DNA of 64,000 bases from positions 1-64,000 of the forward strand of contig CAZUON010000011.1 in assembly GCA_964621345.1 (NCBI GenBank), written 5' to 3'. The stretch is from Glaciecola sp964621345. GTDB taxonomy: Bacteria; Pseudomonadota; Gammaproteobacteria; Enterobacterales; Alteromonadaceae. Within the stretch, counting starts at the first letter, position 1; each line of letters starts with the position of its first letter. The notes under the pieces are model-generated. The model made no database searches, had not been told where the DNA came from, and saw only the letters and a list, made by a program, of their open reading frames with translations. A program made the position numbers and the translations under genes. Below, piece by piece: positions 1 to 8,936 of this stretch.

Positions 1-15
1 CAGGAGCGCAAGCAA

Positions 16-324
16 ATGAGCCTACGAGATCTCAAAAAGTCTACGCAATCAAGTAACGACGGCATTAACATTAGCGCCATCGATATCGATAATTTCATTG
101 AAGGCGCACATACATACGCTTATGGCTTGCAACGTAAAAGCGATGTAAGCCAGAAAGGCGGCAAGACCAAAAATGCAACCTTCTCACTTACTGAGCAAAG
201 TCAAAATGAGTTGATGACGATTAGTAAGCGCACAGGTGTATGTAAATCACGTTTGTTGAGAATATTGATTCACGATCAATACTTCAGTGATGATCAGTGG
301 TTATATAACCAAGCACTAAAGTAA
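16..324 (+). CDS. Small ribbon-helix-helix-like hypothetical protein
   Basis: I do not recognise this 102-residue protein with certainty. The first half is polar and low in hydrophobics. The second half (about residues 53-90) reads like a ribbon-helix-helix or CopG-type fold: a short strand (ATFSLT) followed by two amphipathic helices around 'ELMTISKRTGVCKSRLLRILI'-type spacing, with a TG-x-x-KSR turn typical of such DNA-binding proteins. An AGGAG ribosome-binding site at positions 2-6 lies 9 bases before the ATG, which supports the start. It is followed at once by a hairpin with a T-run, so it ends its transcription unit; its upstream partner is outside the window. It could be a plasmid/chromosome partition accessory or a regulator, but that is inference only. 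Confidence 0.6.
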   Translation: MSLRDLKKSTQSSNDGINISAIDIDNFIEGAHTYAYGLQRKSDVSQKGGKTKNATFSLTEQSQNELMTISKRTGVCKSRLLRILIHDQYFSDDQWLYNQALK

Positions 325-349
325 ACTATTACTTTAGGCTTGGTTTTTT
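316..349 (+). terminator. Rho-independent terminator after the first gene
   Basis: A perfect 9-bp inverted repeat, CTAAAGTAA (316-324) and TTACTTTAG (329-337), with a 4-base loop is followed by GGCTTGG and then six T (344-349). The left arm includes the stop codon of the upstream gene and the right arm runs into the 3' end of the convergent prsR gene. Confidence 0.7.
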
Positions 350-1692
350 AAATCGTCCAAACGATATTTGTCGATTAACGAATACAAGGTCGGACGGGTT
401 ACGCCTAGTAACTCAGCGGCCTTTGAAATGTTTTGTTCGGCTTGATGATAGGCATTTCGAATCGCTCGGCTTTCTGCAATTTCTCTTACTTCACGCAAAT
501 TAAATACACGCTCTTCAGTGTCGTTACTTTTTGCCATTAAGCCTAAATCGTCAGCTTGTACTAGTTGGCCCTCCGCGAGCACCACTGCTGATTTTAACTT
601 GTTTTGAAGCTCTCGAATGTTACCCGGCCATGAATAGGCTAACATGGCAGACACTGCCTCTTCACTAAAACCTTTAACTTTCGCAGAATATTCTTCTCTG
701 TATTGATTCAGAAAGGTTTTTGCGAGCAATACCACATCATCGTCGCGGTCACGCAAAGGCGGAATGAGAATGCTTATTTCGCCAACGCGATAATACAAAT
801 CCTCACGAAAGCTCTCGTCTGCAACCATGGTTTGCAAGTCACGGTGCGTGGCACACACCACTCTCACATCAACAGCAATTTCGCTGCGACCGCCAACCCG
901 TTCAATCACCCGCTCCTGCAAAAAGCGCAGCATTTTGGCTTGTAAGCCAAGTGGCATATCGCCTATTTCGTCTAAAAATAGAGTACCGCCTTGAGCGCCC
1001 TCTATTTTGCCGAGAGTAGTTTTATTAGCGCCGGTAAATGCGCCTTTTTCATAGCCAAACAGTTCACTCTCAAGTAAATTTTCCGGAATCGACGCACAAT
1101 TGATGGCGACAAAGGGTTTATTACTGCGCGCGCTGTGCTCATGAATACTGCGGGCAAACACCTCTTTACCGGTACCGCTCTCACCTAACAGTAATACACT
1201 GATATCGGTTTGCGCGATTTTTTCAGCTTTGCGGCTAGCCCCTTGAATGGAAGCACTGTTACCAATGATTTTACCCATCGCCGAGTGATTGCGGCTAAGT
1301 AGTAGATTTTCATGCTCTAGATTAGCCAAATTTATCGCGCGATGAATAATCAAATTAATCGTATCGGTATCAATAGGTTTTTGATAATAATCGTAGGCGC
1401 CAAGGGCGACTGCTTTGAGTGCATTTTCTTTGTCATCGTTGCCAGTAACCACAATGACTTTAGTACTCGGGGCAAGCGTGAGTATTTCTTTTAATGCGAG
1501 CAGTCCTTCTGAAGCATTTGCTGGGTCTGGGGGGAGGCCTAAATCTAGAGTAACCACACTTGGCTCAAAGCGGCGCAATTGCGTGATCGCAGAGGCTCTG
1601 TCGGCGGCAAAGACTACTTCCACGCCACTGAGGGCCCATTTCAACTGCTTTTGAATGCCTAAGTCATCGTCAACAACTAATATCTTATCCAC
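334..1692 (-). CDS. prsR: PEP-CTERM-box sigma-54 response regulator PrsR
   Basis: NtrC-family transcriptional activator of 452 residues. The receiver domain spans about residues 1-125 with acidic D8-D10, phospho-acceptor D50 and K105. The AAA+ domain has Walker A GESGTGKE at 170-177, the sigma-54-contacting GAFTGA loop at 217-222 and Walker B GGTLFLDEIGD at 235-245. A Fis-type helix-turn-helix lies at about 421-445. It starts 6 bases after the stop of the kinase gene prsK, so the two are co-transcribed. The order kinase then regulator and the family resemblance match the PrsK/PrsR pair that controls PEP-CTERM/exosortase-linked genes through RpoN. Family assignment is from recognised architecture and context, not from a search. 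The 3' end overlaps a convergent terminator. Confidence 0.9.
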   Translation of the reverse strand: MDKILVVDDDLGIQKQLKWALSGVEVVFAADRASAITQLRRFEPSVVTLDLGLPPDPANASEGLLALKEILTLAPSTKVIVVTGNDDKENALKAVALGAYDYYQKPIDTDTINLIIHRAINLANLEHENLLLSRNHSAMGKIIGNSASIQGASRKAEKIAQTDISVLLLGESGTGKEVFARSIHEHSARSNKPFVAINCASIPENLLESELFGYEKGAFTGANKTTLGKIEGAQGGTLFLDEIGDMPLGLQAKMLRFLQERVIERVGGRSEIAVDVRVVCATHRDLQTMVADESFREDLYYRVGEISILIPPLRDRDDDVVLLAKTFLNQYREEYSAKVKGFSEEAVSAMLAYSWPGNIRELQNKLKSAVVLAEGQLVQADDLGLMAKSNDTEERVFNLREVREIAESRAIRNAYHQAEQNISKAAELLGVTRPTLYSLIDKYRLDDLKNQA

Positions 1693-1698
1693 GTACTC

Positions 1699-3765
1699 TT
1701 AATCCTTTACATTGATTGGCAAATGTACCACAAACTCCGTACCTTCATTTATTTCACTGTGCACGTTTATACTACCGCCGCACTCATGAATAAACTGCTT
1801 CGCATCATATGCGCCAATACCCATGCCGGCATTGCCTTTTGTAGTATCAAAAGGCTTAAATAAGCGCTGCGCAATAAATTCAGATGACATCCCTGAACCA
1901 TCATCTTTAATTGAAATAACCGCCCATTGCTTGTCGCTATCGGTGTTTGTACTCATCGTTTCAGTACTGAGCGTAACAGTCACCTCTCCGTTTTCGGTGG
2001 TGGCTTGCTGGGCATTGTTAATCAGATGATACATGACATTTACAAATTTTTCGGTATCTATTTTAATATCAGCAGAATGCTCAATAATTAACTTAGGATG
2101 TGGTAATTGTGCGCAGCACTTTTGCTCAATGAGCTTTTCTAACACTTCTTCTAAGTGAGTAATTTGCACTGTTTGTTTTGCCGCAACTTTTTTATCGGTA
2201 AGTTGCTTGAGCATTTTATCCATCCGCTCTTGGGTATACTCGAGGGTTTCAAAGGTATCGTCAATGAATTCTGGGTTGGATTTATGCTGCTGAGCATTTG
2301 AGATAATTAAATTAATTTGCGCTAATACATTTTTTAAATCATGCACCACAAACGCCGACATTCGGTTGAATGCCGCAAACTGTGCGTTTTCAGCCAAGGC
2401 CTTAGAGCTTTCTGCATGAAAGATATAGTTGGCGATTTGGTCGGTCAAAGCTGCTAGATAATCTCTGAGTTCCCAATTTAAACGTCGCACCTCAGGCTCT
2501 AAAGCGCGCATAAACACAATACCCCATAGTTCATCATGTTGGTAAATTGGCACCGCTAGCTGATATATCGTACTACCCATATATGCTTCACGTTGTTCGA
2601 GGTCTTCATATAAGCCTGGCTTGGCTCGCAGCTCGTCAAAATCAATAACCCAATGGGTTTGTCGGCAGAACTTGATTAACGGCCCTAAGGTCGGGATAAA
2701 AGAGTCTGGCTCCATATCCACCTCGCCATCTACCCTAGCGAGTATTTCTATGCGCTCCCCTGCGATTTTACACAAGCAGCCTTGGGCATACCCAATGCCG
2801 TCAAGGTAGGCCTCTAATGCGGTTTGATAGACGTCTGTACCTGATTGTTCGCCATGTGAGAGGCGTTTGGTCAGTTTGACCCACTGTGCTCGATAGTCGT
2901 ATTGATTGGCATAAAAATGTTTTGTGATAAACACTTTTATACTGTTTCTGAATTGGTGCGACATAAACAAGCTGATCAAAATCACCAGCGATACCACCAC
3001 TAATGCCATTTGTACCGGAAGGCCCCAATTGCCACCAATAAACTTCACGATATAACCGAGCATCGCCATGATCATTAAATATAAACCAGCCACCAACAAC
3101 AAGGTGCTATGCAACACCACCTCTCGGCTGACAAAAATATCAATGCCCCAGTGCTGAATTCGGCGAATGGCAAGCACTAAAAAGGGCATAAGTGCTAAGT
3201 AAATATAACCACGGGCGGCAAAGAAGTTCCAACTCAGCTGATTGACCATTGTGGCATTTGCGTATGTGACAAAGTCAAACAAACTCAAGGCACCGAGATA
3301 CAACACCAAAGGCTTAAATGCCCACTTCTCTTTGTCGGCCTGACGATACACAACTTCGAGCAAAACCAGTGCTTGTAAAGCAGAAAGGGTGTGTAGGCTA
3401 AACTGCCAAGTTGAAGGGAGCAATTCTAAAATAGCCGCGATTAATAAGAGGCTAGGCAAGAGCATAATCGCCAGCGTTTCAGGACGGCTAACAAAACTAA
3501 AAAAGCTACTAAATTGGTTACGCAAACACGCGGCAATAAAGAGCATCCACACCCACTGGCGTGCGCCGTCGTACTTAAGCATGTTTTCTTGGCCAAGAGC
3601 CAGATTTAAATAACCTAAATGCGTTGCAGCCCACAGTGTAGTGGTAAGGGTTGCCAATATTAGTAAATATTTAGCCATACCGACTTTACGTACGGCAAAA
3701 AGCATTAACAGCAGCAGAGAATAAGCAACTACTGTTAATCCGTAACCCAAATTAAAAAATAACAC
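1699..3765 (-). CDS. prsK: PEP-CTERM system sensor histidine kinase PrsK
   Basis: Membrane histidine kinase of 688 residues. The N-terminal part (about 1-270) holds seven or eight hydrophobic helices with almost no periplasmic loops, suggesting sensing within the membrane. A GAF-like domain follows at about 300-450. The dimerisation/phospho-acceptor helix has FVVHDLKN with H475, then the ATPase domain with an N box HLINNAQQA at 580-588, G1 DDGSGM at 621-626 and a G2 loop at 644-653. This long N-terminal multi-helix plus GAF plus kinase layout is the PrsK type. It lies 3 bases downstream of a KASIII gene and 6 bases upstream of prsR, so all three probably form one operon. The signal it senses is not known from sequence. 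Confidence 0.88.
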   Translation of the reverse strand: MLFFNLGYGLTVVAYSLLLLMLFAVRKVGMAKYLLILATLTTTLWAATHLGYLNLALGQENMLKYDGARQWVWMLFIAACLRNQFSSFFSFVSRPETLAIMLLPSLLLIAAILELLPSTWQFSLHTLSALQALVLLEVVYRQADKEKWAFKPLVLYLGALSLFDFVTYANATMVNQLSWNFFAARGYIYLALMPFLVLAIRRIQHWGIDIFVSREVVLHSTLLLVAGLYLMIMAMLGYIVKFIGGNWGLPVQMALVVVSLVILISLFMSHQFRNSIKVFITKHFYANQYDYRAQWVKLTKRLSHGEQSGTDVYQTALEAYLDGIGYAQGCLCKIAGERIEILARVDGEVDMEPDSFIPTLGPLIKFCRQTHWVIDFDELRAKPGLYEDLEQREAYMGSTIYQLAVPIYQHDELWGIVFMRALEPEVRRLNWELRDYLAALTDQIANYIFHAESSKALAENAQFAAFNRMSAFVVHDLKNVLAQINLIISNAQQHKSNPEFIDDTFETLEYTQERMDKMLKQLTDKKVAAKQTVQITHLEEVLEKLIEQKCCAQLPHPKLIIEHSADIKIDTEKFVNVMYHLINNAQQATTENGEVTVTLSTETMSTNTDSDKQWAVISIKDDGSGMSSEFIAQRLFKPFDTTKGNAGMGIGAYDAKQFIHECGGSINVHSEINEGTEFVVHLPINVKD

Positions 3766-3768
3766 AAC

Positions 3769-4893
3769 TTACCTTTTTTGAACGAGTAAGCTTCCGATTG
3801 AATATCCTGCGCCAAAGGAGCACAGCAAACCGTAATCGCCCACATCAAGGTCTTCATGATGCAAGGCAAATGCAATAACCGAACCGGCGGAGGCTGTATT
3901 TGCATAGGTATCTAACACAATAGGCGCTTCTTCAAGTGTCGCCTCTCGACCGAGTAGGCGTTTGCTGATAAGAGTATTCATATTGATGTTGGCCTGATGT
4001 AGCCACCAACGCTTTAAATCTTGGGGGTTTAAATCGTGCGCAGCAAGGTGCTCAGTAATGTGCTCAGCCGCCATTGGACATACTTCTTTGAACACTTTGC
4101 GCCCTTCTTGATGAAATAACTTATCAGGGCCATAGGGGTCGGCATCAGTGGCATGTGTTACATAGCCAAAGTTTGAACGGATATTATTCGAGAACTTTGT
4201 TACCGCTTTAGTACTGAGTAATTCAAAGCCATGTCCAGGTTTGGCGGTTTCATCTGACTCAATAATTGTGGCGGTGGCGACATCACCAAAAATAAAGTGG
4301 CTGTCGCGATCAGTATAGTTAATTTGGGGAGATACTAACTCTGGGTTGATAACCAAAACCGCTTTTGCAGTGCCAGCGCTCACCATCTCGTATGCCCTGT
4401 GCATACCAAAGGTCGCGGCTGAACATGCAACTAGCATGTCAAAACCAAAACCTTCAATCCCTAAGGCCTCTTGAACCTCTATAGCAATAGCAGGATATGA
4501 ACGCTGAGTATAAGCACACGATACAATCACCGCATCAATATCATCTGCTGTTTTATTAGCAGAGGCCATCGCTTTTTTGGCGGCCTCCACCGCAATTTCT
4601 GCTTGTTGACATAACTCATCGTCGGCACGCTCTTCGAGTACCGGACGCATGCGATGTATATCTAAAACGCCTTCCTTTGAATAGATATAACGGCTTTTAA
4701 TACCCGATGCTTTTTGCACGAACTCTGCACTGGAGTGAGGTTTTTCAGCTAGTTCACCGGCTTCTATCTTCGCTTTGTTGCTTTGGTTGTAATAATCAGC
4801 ATAGGCATTGTATGAATCAATAAGTTCTTCATTTGAAATACTATGAGGAGGCGTCCACAGCCCTACCCCACTCAAAATAATTTTCTTTTGCAT
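3769..4893 (-). CDS. Beta-ketoacyl-ACP synthase III (KASIII/FabH-like, long form)
   Basis: Thiolase-fold condensing enzyme of 374 residues, which joins an acyl-CoA or acyl group to malonyl-ACP. The catalytic triad is visible: C157 in LVACSAATFG, H299 in WWLHQAN and N332 in YANTASAG. It is about 55 residues longer than the housekeeping FabH; the extra length is an insertion near residues 25-85, a feature of the long KASIII group found in Pseudomonas and Alteromonadales. It is the first gene of a likely operon with prsK and prsR (gap 3 bases). Its substrate cannot be told from sequence. It may bypass FabH for medium-chain acyl-CoA, or make a lipid or signal tied to the PEP-CTERM system; the latter is inference from context. 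Confidence 0.85.
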   Translation of the reverse strand: MQKKIILSGVGLWTPPHSISNEELIDSYNAYADYYNQSNKAKIEAGELAEKPHSSAEFVQKASGIKSRYIYSKEGVLDIHRMRPVLEERADDELCQQAEIAVEAAKKAMASANKTADDIDAVIVSCAYTQRSYPAIAIEVQEALGIEGFGFDMLVACSAATFGMHRAYEMVSAGTAKAVLVINPELVSPQINYTDRDSHFIFGDVATATIIESDETAKPGHGFELLSTKAVTKFSNNIRSNFGYVTHATDADPYGPDKLFHQEGRKVFKEVCPMAAEHITEHLAAHDLNPQDLKRWWLHQANINMNTLISKRLLGREATLEEAPIVLDTYANTASAGSVIAFALHHEDLDVGDYGLLCSFGAGYSIGSLLVQKR

Positions 4894-5006
4894 TATAAAT
4901 CCTGATTGCGTGCTTTCGCAGATGTCTTAATACTAGAGTGAGAGTGACGATACTTCAATCACTTATATGCTTTGCAGCGATGTTTTGGTGTGCTTTTAAA
5001 GCGTGA

Positions 5007-5918
5007 TTACAAATCTTGTCTTGGTTCGGGGAGTAATTCAGCAATAATCGTCGCGATTTTGCGAAAAAGTTGTATGCGGGTTGTGCCAATTCGCCAAGTT
5101 AAGCCTATTTCGCGATACGCGTCGTGCTCTGCTGGCATGGCAACCACTTCGGTTGCGTTTAATACCCCTTGATTCAGCGCCATTTCAGGCATGAACGAAA
5201 AGCCCATTTTACTATTCACTAGTGCCACAAGGGTATGCAAACTGCTCGCCGTTAACGAACTTACTTGCGCCTTATGAGCTAAGCCGCAGGCACTCACTGC
5301 ATGCTCAGTTAAGCAGTGTTCTTTTTGCAATAAGAAGATACTGTCATTCGGTAAGCTATCTATGTCAAAAGTAGACGCGAGCTCATGCCGACGGCTTTTA
5401 TGTGCAACTAAATGAAAGGGATCGCGGCCTAATATCAACTGTTTGCAACCGGGCGTAGTCATTGGCAGAGCGAGTAACAATAAATCGACTTCACCATCAG
5501 ATAAACGCGCGAGCAAATTGTCGGTGGTATCTTCAATTAGCTGCAGTTGTAAGTCAGGTAAATGCTCACCCACTTTGGTAATCACCGATTCGAACATAAA
5601 AGGTGCAATGGTGGGGATCACGCCTAGCTTGAGAACACCTGTGCGCCAGTCCCCGGAAGATTCAGTGAAGGTAGTCCAGTCTTGCGAGTGTGCCAGCAAT
5701 TGCTTTGAACGCTCTACCAATGATTCGCCAAAGTCGGTAAACACAAAGGTCTTATGCTCTCGCTCAAGTAAAGCCTGACCTACGTTTTCTTCAAGATTTT
5801 GAATAGCGGTGCTTAATGTCGATTGGCTGACATTACATTTTTTCGCGGCTTTGGCAAAGTGCTGCTCTTTGTGCAGCACTACCAAATAGTAAAGATGCTT
5901 TAAGTTAGGAAAGCGCAC
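5007..5918 (-). CDS. OxyR-like LysR-family peroxide-responsive regulator
   Basis: LysR-type regulator of 303 residues with a winged helix-turn-helix in residues 5-65 (FAKAAKKCNVSQSTLSTAI) and a periplasmic-binding-like effector domain after residue 92. The segment HCLTEHAVSAC carries C202 and C211 with exactly the spacing of the redox pair C199/C208 of E. coli OxyR, so a peroxide-sensing role is likely. The start is GTG, only 3 bases after the stop of pit; alignment with the OxyR N-terminus supports this start although no strong ribosome-binding site precedes it, which suggests translational coupling. It could be a second OxyR paralogue rather than the main one. No katG, ahpC or dps is seen nearby. 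Confidence 0.85.
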   Translation of the reverse strand: MRFPNLKHLYYLVVLHKEQHFAKAAKKCNVSQSTLSTAIQNLEENVGQALLEREHKTFVFTDFGESLVERSKQLLAHSQDWTTFTESSGDWRTGVLKLGVIPTIAPFMFESVITKVGEHLPDLQLQLIEDTTDNLLARLSDGEVDLLLLALPMTTPGCKQLILGRDPFHLVAHKSRRHELASTFDIDSLPNDSIFLLQKEHCLTEHAVSACGLAHKAQVSSLTASSLHTLVALVNSKMGFSFMPEMALNQGVLNATEVVAMPAEHDAYREIGLTWRIGTTRIQLFRKIATIIAELLPEPRQDL

Positions 5919-5921
5919 AGA

Positions 5922-7214
5922 CTAAACGCCGAATATCGCTCTTAAGATAAAGAAGAATATAATGGAGAAGGCTGCGCCCGCAGGTAAGGTAACTACCCAT
6001 GACACAACAATGTTGCGTACAACCTTCCCGTTCAATGCTGCCACGCCCTGCACAATACCTACGCCTAATACCGCGCCAACAAGGGTTTGCGTTGTAGAAA
6101 TTGGTAAACCGGTACCGGAGGCAATAAGCACAGTAGTCGCCGCCGCTAGCTCTGCCGCAAAACCACGACTTGGGGTAAGGTGGGTAATACCGGAGCCAAT
6201 TGTCTTCATTACTCTTGCCCCAAATAAGGCCAAGCCAGCAACTATACCAAAACCACCAAGGGGTAATATCCACCACGCTAAGGGTGAGTTATCGAGGATG
6301 ACACCGTTGTTTGATACAACACTTACTACTGCCGCCAAAGGACCAATTGCATTAGCAACGTCATTTGAGCCATGCGCGAAAGCCATACAACAAGCGGTCA
6401 AGACCATAAGTACTGCAAAGACTTTTTCAACTTTTTGATGCTGCTCTTCTACCGATAACTTAGCGTATGCTGCTGAGTGATCGTCGGTGCCTTTATTAAC
6501 TTTTCGAATGACGATTGCACCGATGATTGCAACAGCAATACCAATACCAATAGCTAAAGAATAACCTTGTGCTGCTGGCATATCGAGGCCAACGTGTTTT
6601 AAGCCTTTTTTAATAGTGACCAACGACATAATAAAGCCAGCCATACCCATGTATATTGGTACAAAGCGAATTGCTTGGGAAAGCGGATGCTCTTGATCAA
6701 ATATGAGTTTTTTGGCGCTTAAAAATATGAGAACTGCCACCAAGCCAGATACCGCGGGCGTAATCACCCAACTACCAACGATACCGCCTATTTTTATCCA
6801 TTCAACGGCTTCAGTACTTACGCCTACGGCGGTAAAGCCAACGATGGCGCCAACAATAGAGTGGGTCGTGGAAACCGGCCAACCGTAGTAAGAAGCGATA
6901 ACGAGCCAAATACCAGCAGCAAGCAATGATGCAATCATTCCAAGCACTAATAACTCAGGTACATTAGAAAAATAACCCGCATCAATAATGCCTTTGCGAA
7001 TGGTTGAGGTCACCTGTCCGCCTGCTAAATAGGCACCGGCAAACTCAAATACCATAGCGATAAGGATGGCTTGCTTTAAGGTGATTGCTTTTGAGCCAAC
7101 GGAGGTACCCATAGCATTTGCAACATCGTTTGCACCGATGCCCCATGCCATAATAAAACCGAAAGTAGCCGCGAGTATAACCAATAGGAGGCTATAACTT
7201 TGAAAAATATCCAT
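5922..7214 (-). CDS. pitA: Low-affinity inorganic phosphate transporter Pit
   Basis: PiT-family permease of 430 residues that moves phosphate (as metal-phosphate) into the cell using the proton or sodium gradient. It has about ten hydrophobic segments and the two internal repeats that mark the family: GANDVANA at 27-34 and GSNDVANA at 282-289, each followed by a glycine-rich helix, plus the paired PVSTTHS (113-119) and PISTTQT motifs. It is followed after 3 bases by the oxyR-like gene and preceded by phoU on the same strand with a 138-base gap, so it sits at the end of a phosphate block. Length is normal for the shorter bacterial PiT group. Confidence 0.93.
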   Translation of the reverse strand: MDIFQSYSLLLVILAATFGFIMAWGIGANDVANAMGTSVGSKAITLKQAILIAMVFEFAGAYLAGGQVTSTIRKGIIDAGYFSNVPELLVLGMIASLLAAGIWLVIASYYGWPVSTTHSIVGAIVGFTAVGVSTEAVEWIKIGGIVGSWVITPAVSGLVAVLIFLSAKKLIFDQEHPLSQAIRFVPIYMGMAGFIMSLVTIKKGLKHVGLDMPAAQGYSLAIGIGIAVAIIGAIVIRKVNKGTDDHSAAYAKLSVEEQHQKVEKVFAVLMVLTACCMAFAHGSNDVANAIGPLAAVVSVVSNNGVILDNSPLAWWILPLGGFGIVAGLALFGARVMKTIGSGITHLTPSRGFAAELAAATTVLIASGTGLPISTTQTLVGAVLGVGIVQGVAALNGKVVRNIVVSWVVTLPAGAAFSIIFFFILRAIFGV

Positions 7215-7302
7215 GGAAGGGTCTGCCTATTGTGTAGAATTCATTCTTGATGGCTTTCGTGGAGTGCAAAAATATAAACGCATTTGGTAAATGGTGCAAC
7301 CG

Positions 7303-7338
7303 CATCCCCAACATTAAACTAAGTTAATTTCGGGGATG
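7303..7338. repeat. Inverted repeat between phoU and pit
   Basis: CATCCCC (7303-7309) is matched by GGGGATG (7332-7338) with an inner TTAA/TTAA pair in the loop. It lies between the stop of phoU and the start of pit. There is no T-run after it on either strand, so it may be a weak attenuating hairpin or an operator rather than a classic terminator. Confidence 0.35.
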
Positions 7339-7352
7339 TGGATAAGTCTTTA

Positions 7353-8066
7353 TTATTTAAGTAATTTTTTAACAGTTTTTTTCATGGCGGCACTATTCAT
7401 ATCACGTCCGTAGGTCAAATAAATGACATATTCGCAGATGTTTTTACAACGATCGCCCATCCGTTCAAAAGCACGAATCGCCCATAATACATCCATCCAT
7501 TGGTTAATCTCTTTTGGATTCTGCTGAATTTCAGCCGCCGTTTGTTCTAAGACTTTTTTGTATACTCGGTCAATGTCACGGTCTTGTTGATGCGCTAAAA
7601 TAGCGGCTTTGTCGTCCTGACGCGCGAAAGCATCAAAGGTTGCCCGCATCATCGATACGTTACGATTACCGATATCCAACATACCTGAAAATACGAGATC
7701 TGAATCTGGAATTTTATTTAGGGTAACTAAGCGTGCAACTCGTGCGATTTCATCACCAATGCGCTCAAGGTCGGTGGCGGCTTTAGACACTGTCATAATA
7801 AGTCTTAGGTCACCAGCGGTAGGGTTACGCTTGGCAATAATACGCATACACTCCTGCTCAACTTGGGTCTCCATAACATCGACTTTGCTATCGTTTAAGG
7901 CCACCCGCTCAGCCAAACTTGGCGCTTTTTCTTTCAACGCGACCAAGGTGTTTACCAACTGCTGTTCAATAACCCCGCCCATGGTAAGTACAGAGTGCTT
8001 TAAACTTTCCAACTCTTGGTTGAATTTTGCTGATATATGAGTATTTAATTGTATTTGTCTGCGCAT
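7353..8066 (-). CDS. phoU: Phosphate signalling and uptake regulator PhoU
   Basis: PhoU of 237 residues, all helical, made of two three-helix repeats. The first repeat has the metal-binding type signature E-R-I-G-D-E (DLERIGDEIARVARL, about residues 98-112) and the second has AFERMGDRCKNICEYVIY near 199-216. PhoU damps Pst transport and holds PhoR in its inhibiting state when phosphate is plentiful. The gene starts 16 bases after the stop of pstB, the usual last position of a pst operon. Length is typical. phoB and phoR are not in this window. Confidence 0.95.
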   Translation of the reverse strand: MRRQIQLNTHISAKFNQELESLKHSVLTMGGVIEQQLVNTLVALKEKAPSLAERVALNDSKVDVMETQVEQECMRIIAKRNPTAGDLRLIMTVSKAATDLERIGDEIARVARLVTLNKIPDSDLVFSGMLDIGNRNVSMMRATFDAFARQDDKAAILAHQQDRDIDRVYKKVLEQTAAEIQQNPKEINQWMDVLWAIRAFERMGDRCKNICEYVIYLTYGRDMNSAAMKKTVKKLLK

Positions 8067-8082
8067 AATTTGTTTGTATTAT

Positions 8083-8889
8083 TTATCCGTATCGACCAGT
8101 AATATAATCTTCAGTTTGTTGTTTTGCCGGCATAGTAAACAAAGAGTCGCTGTCGGAATACTCAATTAGCTCCCCCTTGTGCATAAAGGCCGCGTAGTCA
8201 GATACCCTAGCCGCTTGTTGCATGTTATGAGTCACAATCACCAGTGTACATTGCTTTTTCAGCGCATTAATTAATTCTTCAATATGCAAGGTAGTGAGTG
8301 GGTCGAGTGCTGAGGTAGGTTCATCGAGTAATAAAATAGAGGGCTGTAGTGCGAGTGCTCGCGCAATCATTAGTCGTTGCTGCTGGCCGCCTGAGAGTAA
8401 TAGAGCTGAATCAAACAGCCTGTCTTTTACCTCTGACCATAACGCGGCGCTGCGCAGCGCTCGCTCTACGCTGTCGTCGAGTTTGCGACGATTATTTTCA
8501 CCTTGAATACGCAGGCCAAAGCATACGTTCTCGTAAATACTCATCGGGAAAGGATTCGGGCGCTGGAATACCATACCAATTTGTGTGCGCAACACCGACA
8601 CCCGTTCACGTTTATCATAAATATTGCGATCGTTTATCCAGACCTCACCACTGCACTGATGATTTTTGTTTAGTTCGTTCATGCGATTTATACTATTGAG
8701 CAAGGTCGTTTTGCCGCAACCACTCTGCCCAATAATCGCCGTAATTTTATTTTTTGGGATGCGCAAACTAATACTATTGAGCACTTGTTTACCATTTAAG
8801 TGCACACTCAAATCGCGTATATCGACTCCCGTTTGTGCGCTCGATATTTCGTCTACCGAAAGAATGTCACGTTCAAATAACTTCAACAT
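8083..8889 (-). CDS. pstB: Phosphate ABC transporter ATP-binding protein PstB
   Basis: ABC ATPase of 268 residues that powers high-affinity phosphate import. Walker A GQSGCGKT is at 54-61, the signature LSGGQ at 165-169, and Walker B with the catalytic Glu in LLLDEP at 186-191. The Q-loop region reads MVFQRPNPFPMSIYENV, which is diagnostic for PstB within the ABC family. It stands between pstA and phoU on the same strand, 47 bases after pstA, and is clearly part of the pst operon. Confidence 0.95.
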   Translation of the reverse strand: MLKLFERDILSVDEISSAQTGVDIRDLSVHLNGKQVLNSISLRIPKNKITAIIGQSGCGKTTLLNSINRMNELNKNHQCSGEVWINDRNIYDKRERVSVLRTQIGMVFQRPNPFPMSIYENVCFGLRIQGENNRRKLDDSVERALRSAALWSEVKDRLFDSALLLSGGQQQRLMIARALALQPSILLLDEPTSALDPLTTLHIEELINALKKQCTLVIVTHNMQQAARVSDYAAFMHKGELIEYSDSDSLFTMPAKQQTEDYITGRYG

Positions 8890-8936
8890 AATCTTGTTTA
8901 TTCCTCACACGCATTGTACGTATAATACGTTTTCAT

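Noticed and set aside
5962..6438. 158-residue open frame on the plus strand
   Set aside because: Antisense shadow of pit; composition is that of reversed membrane-protein codons and no ribosome site is present.
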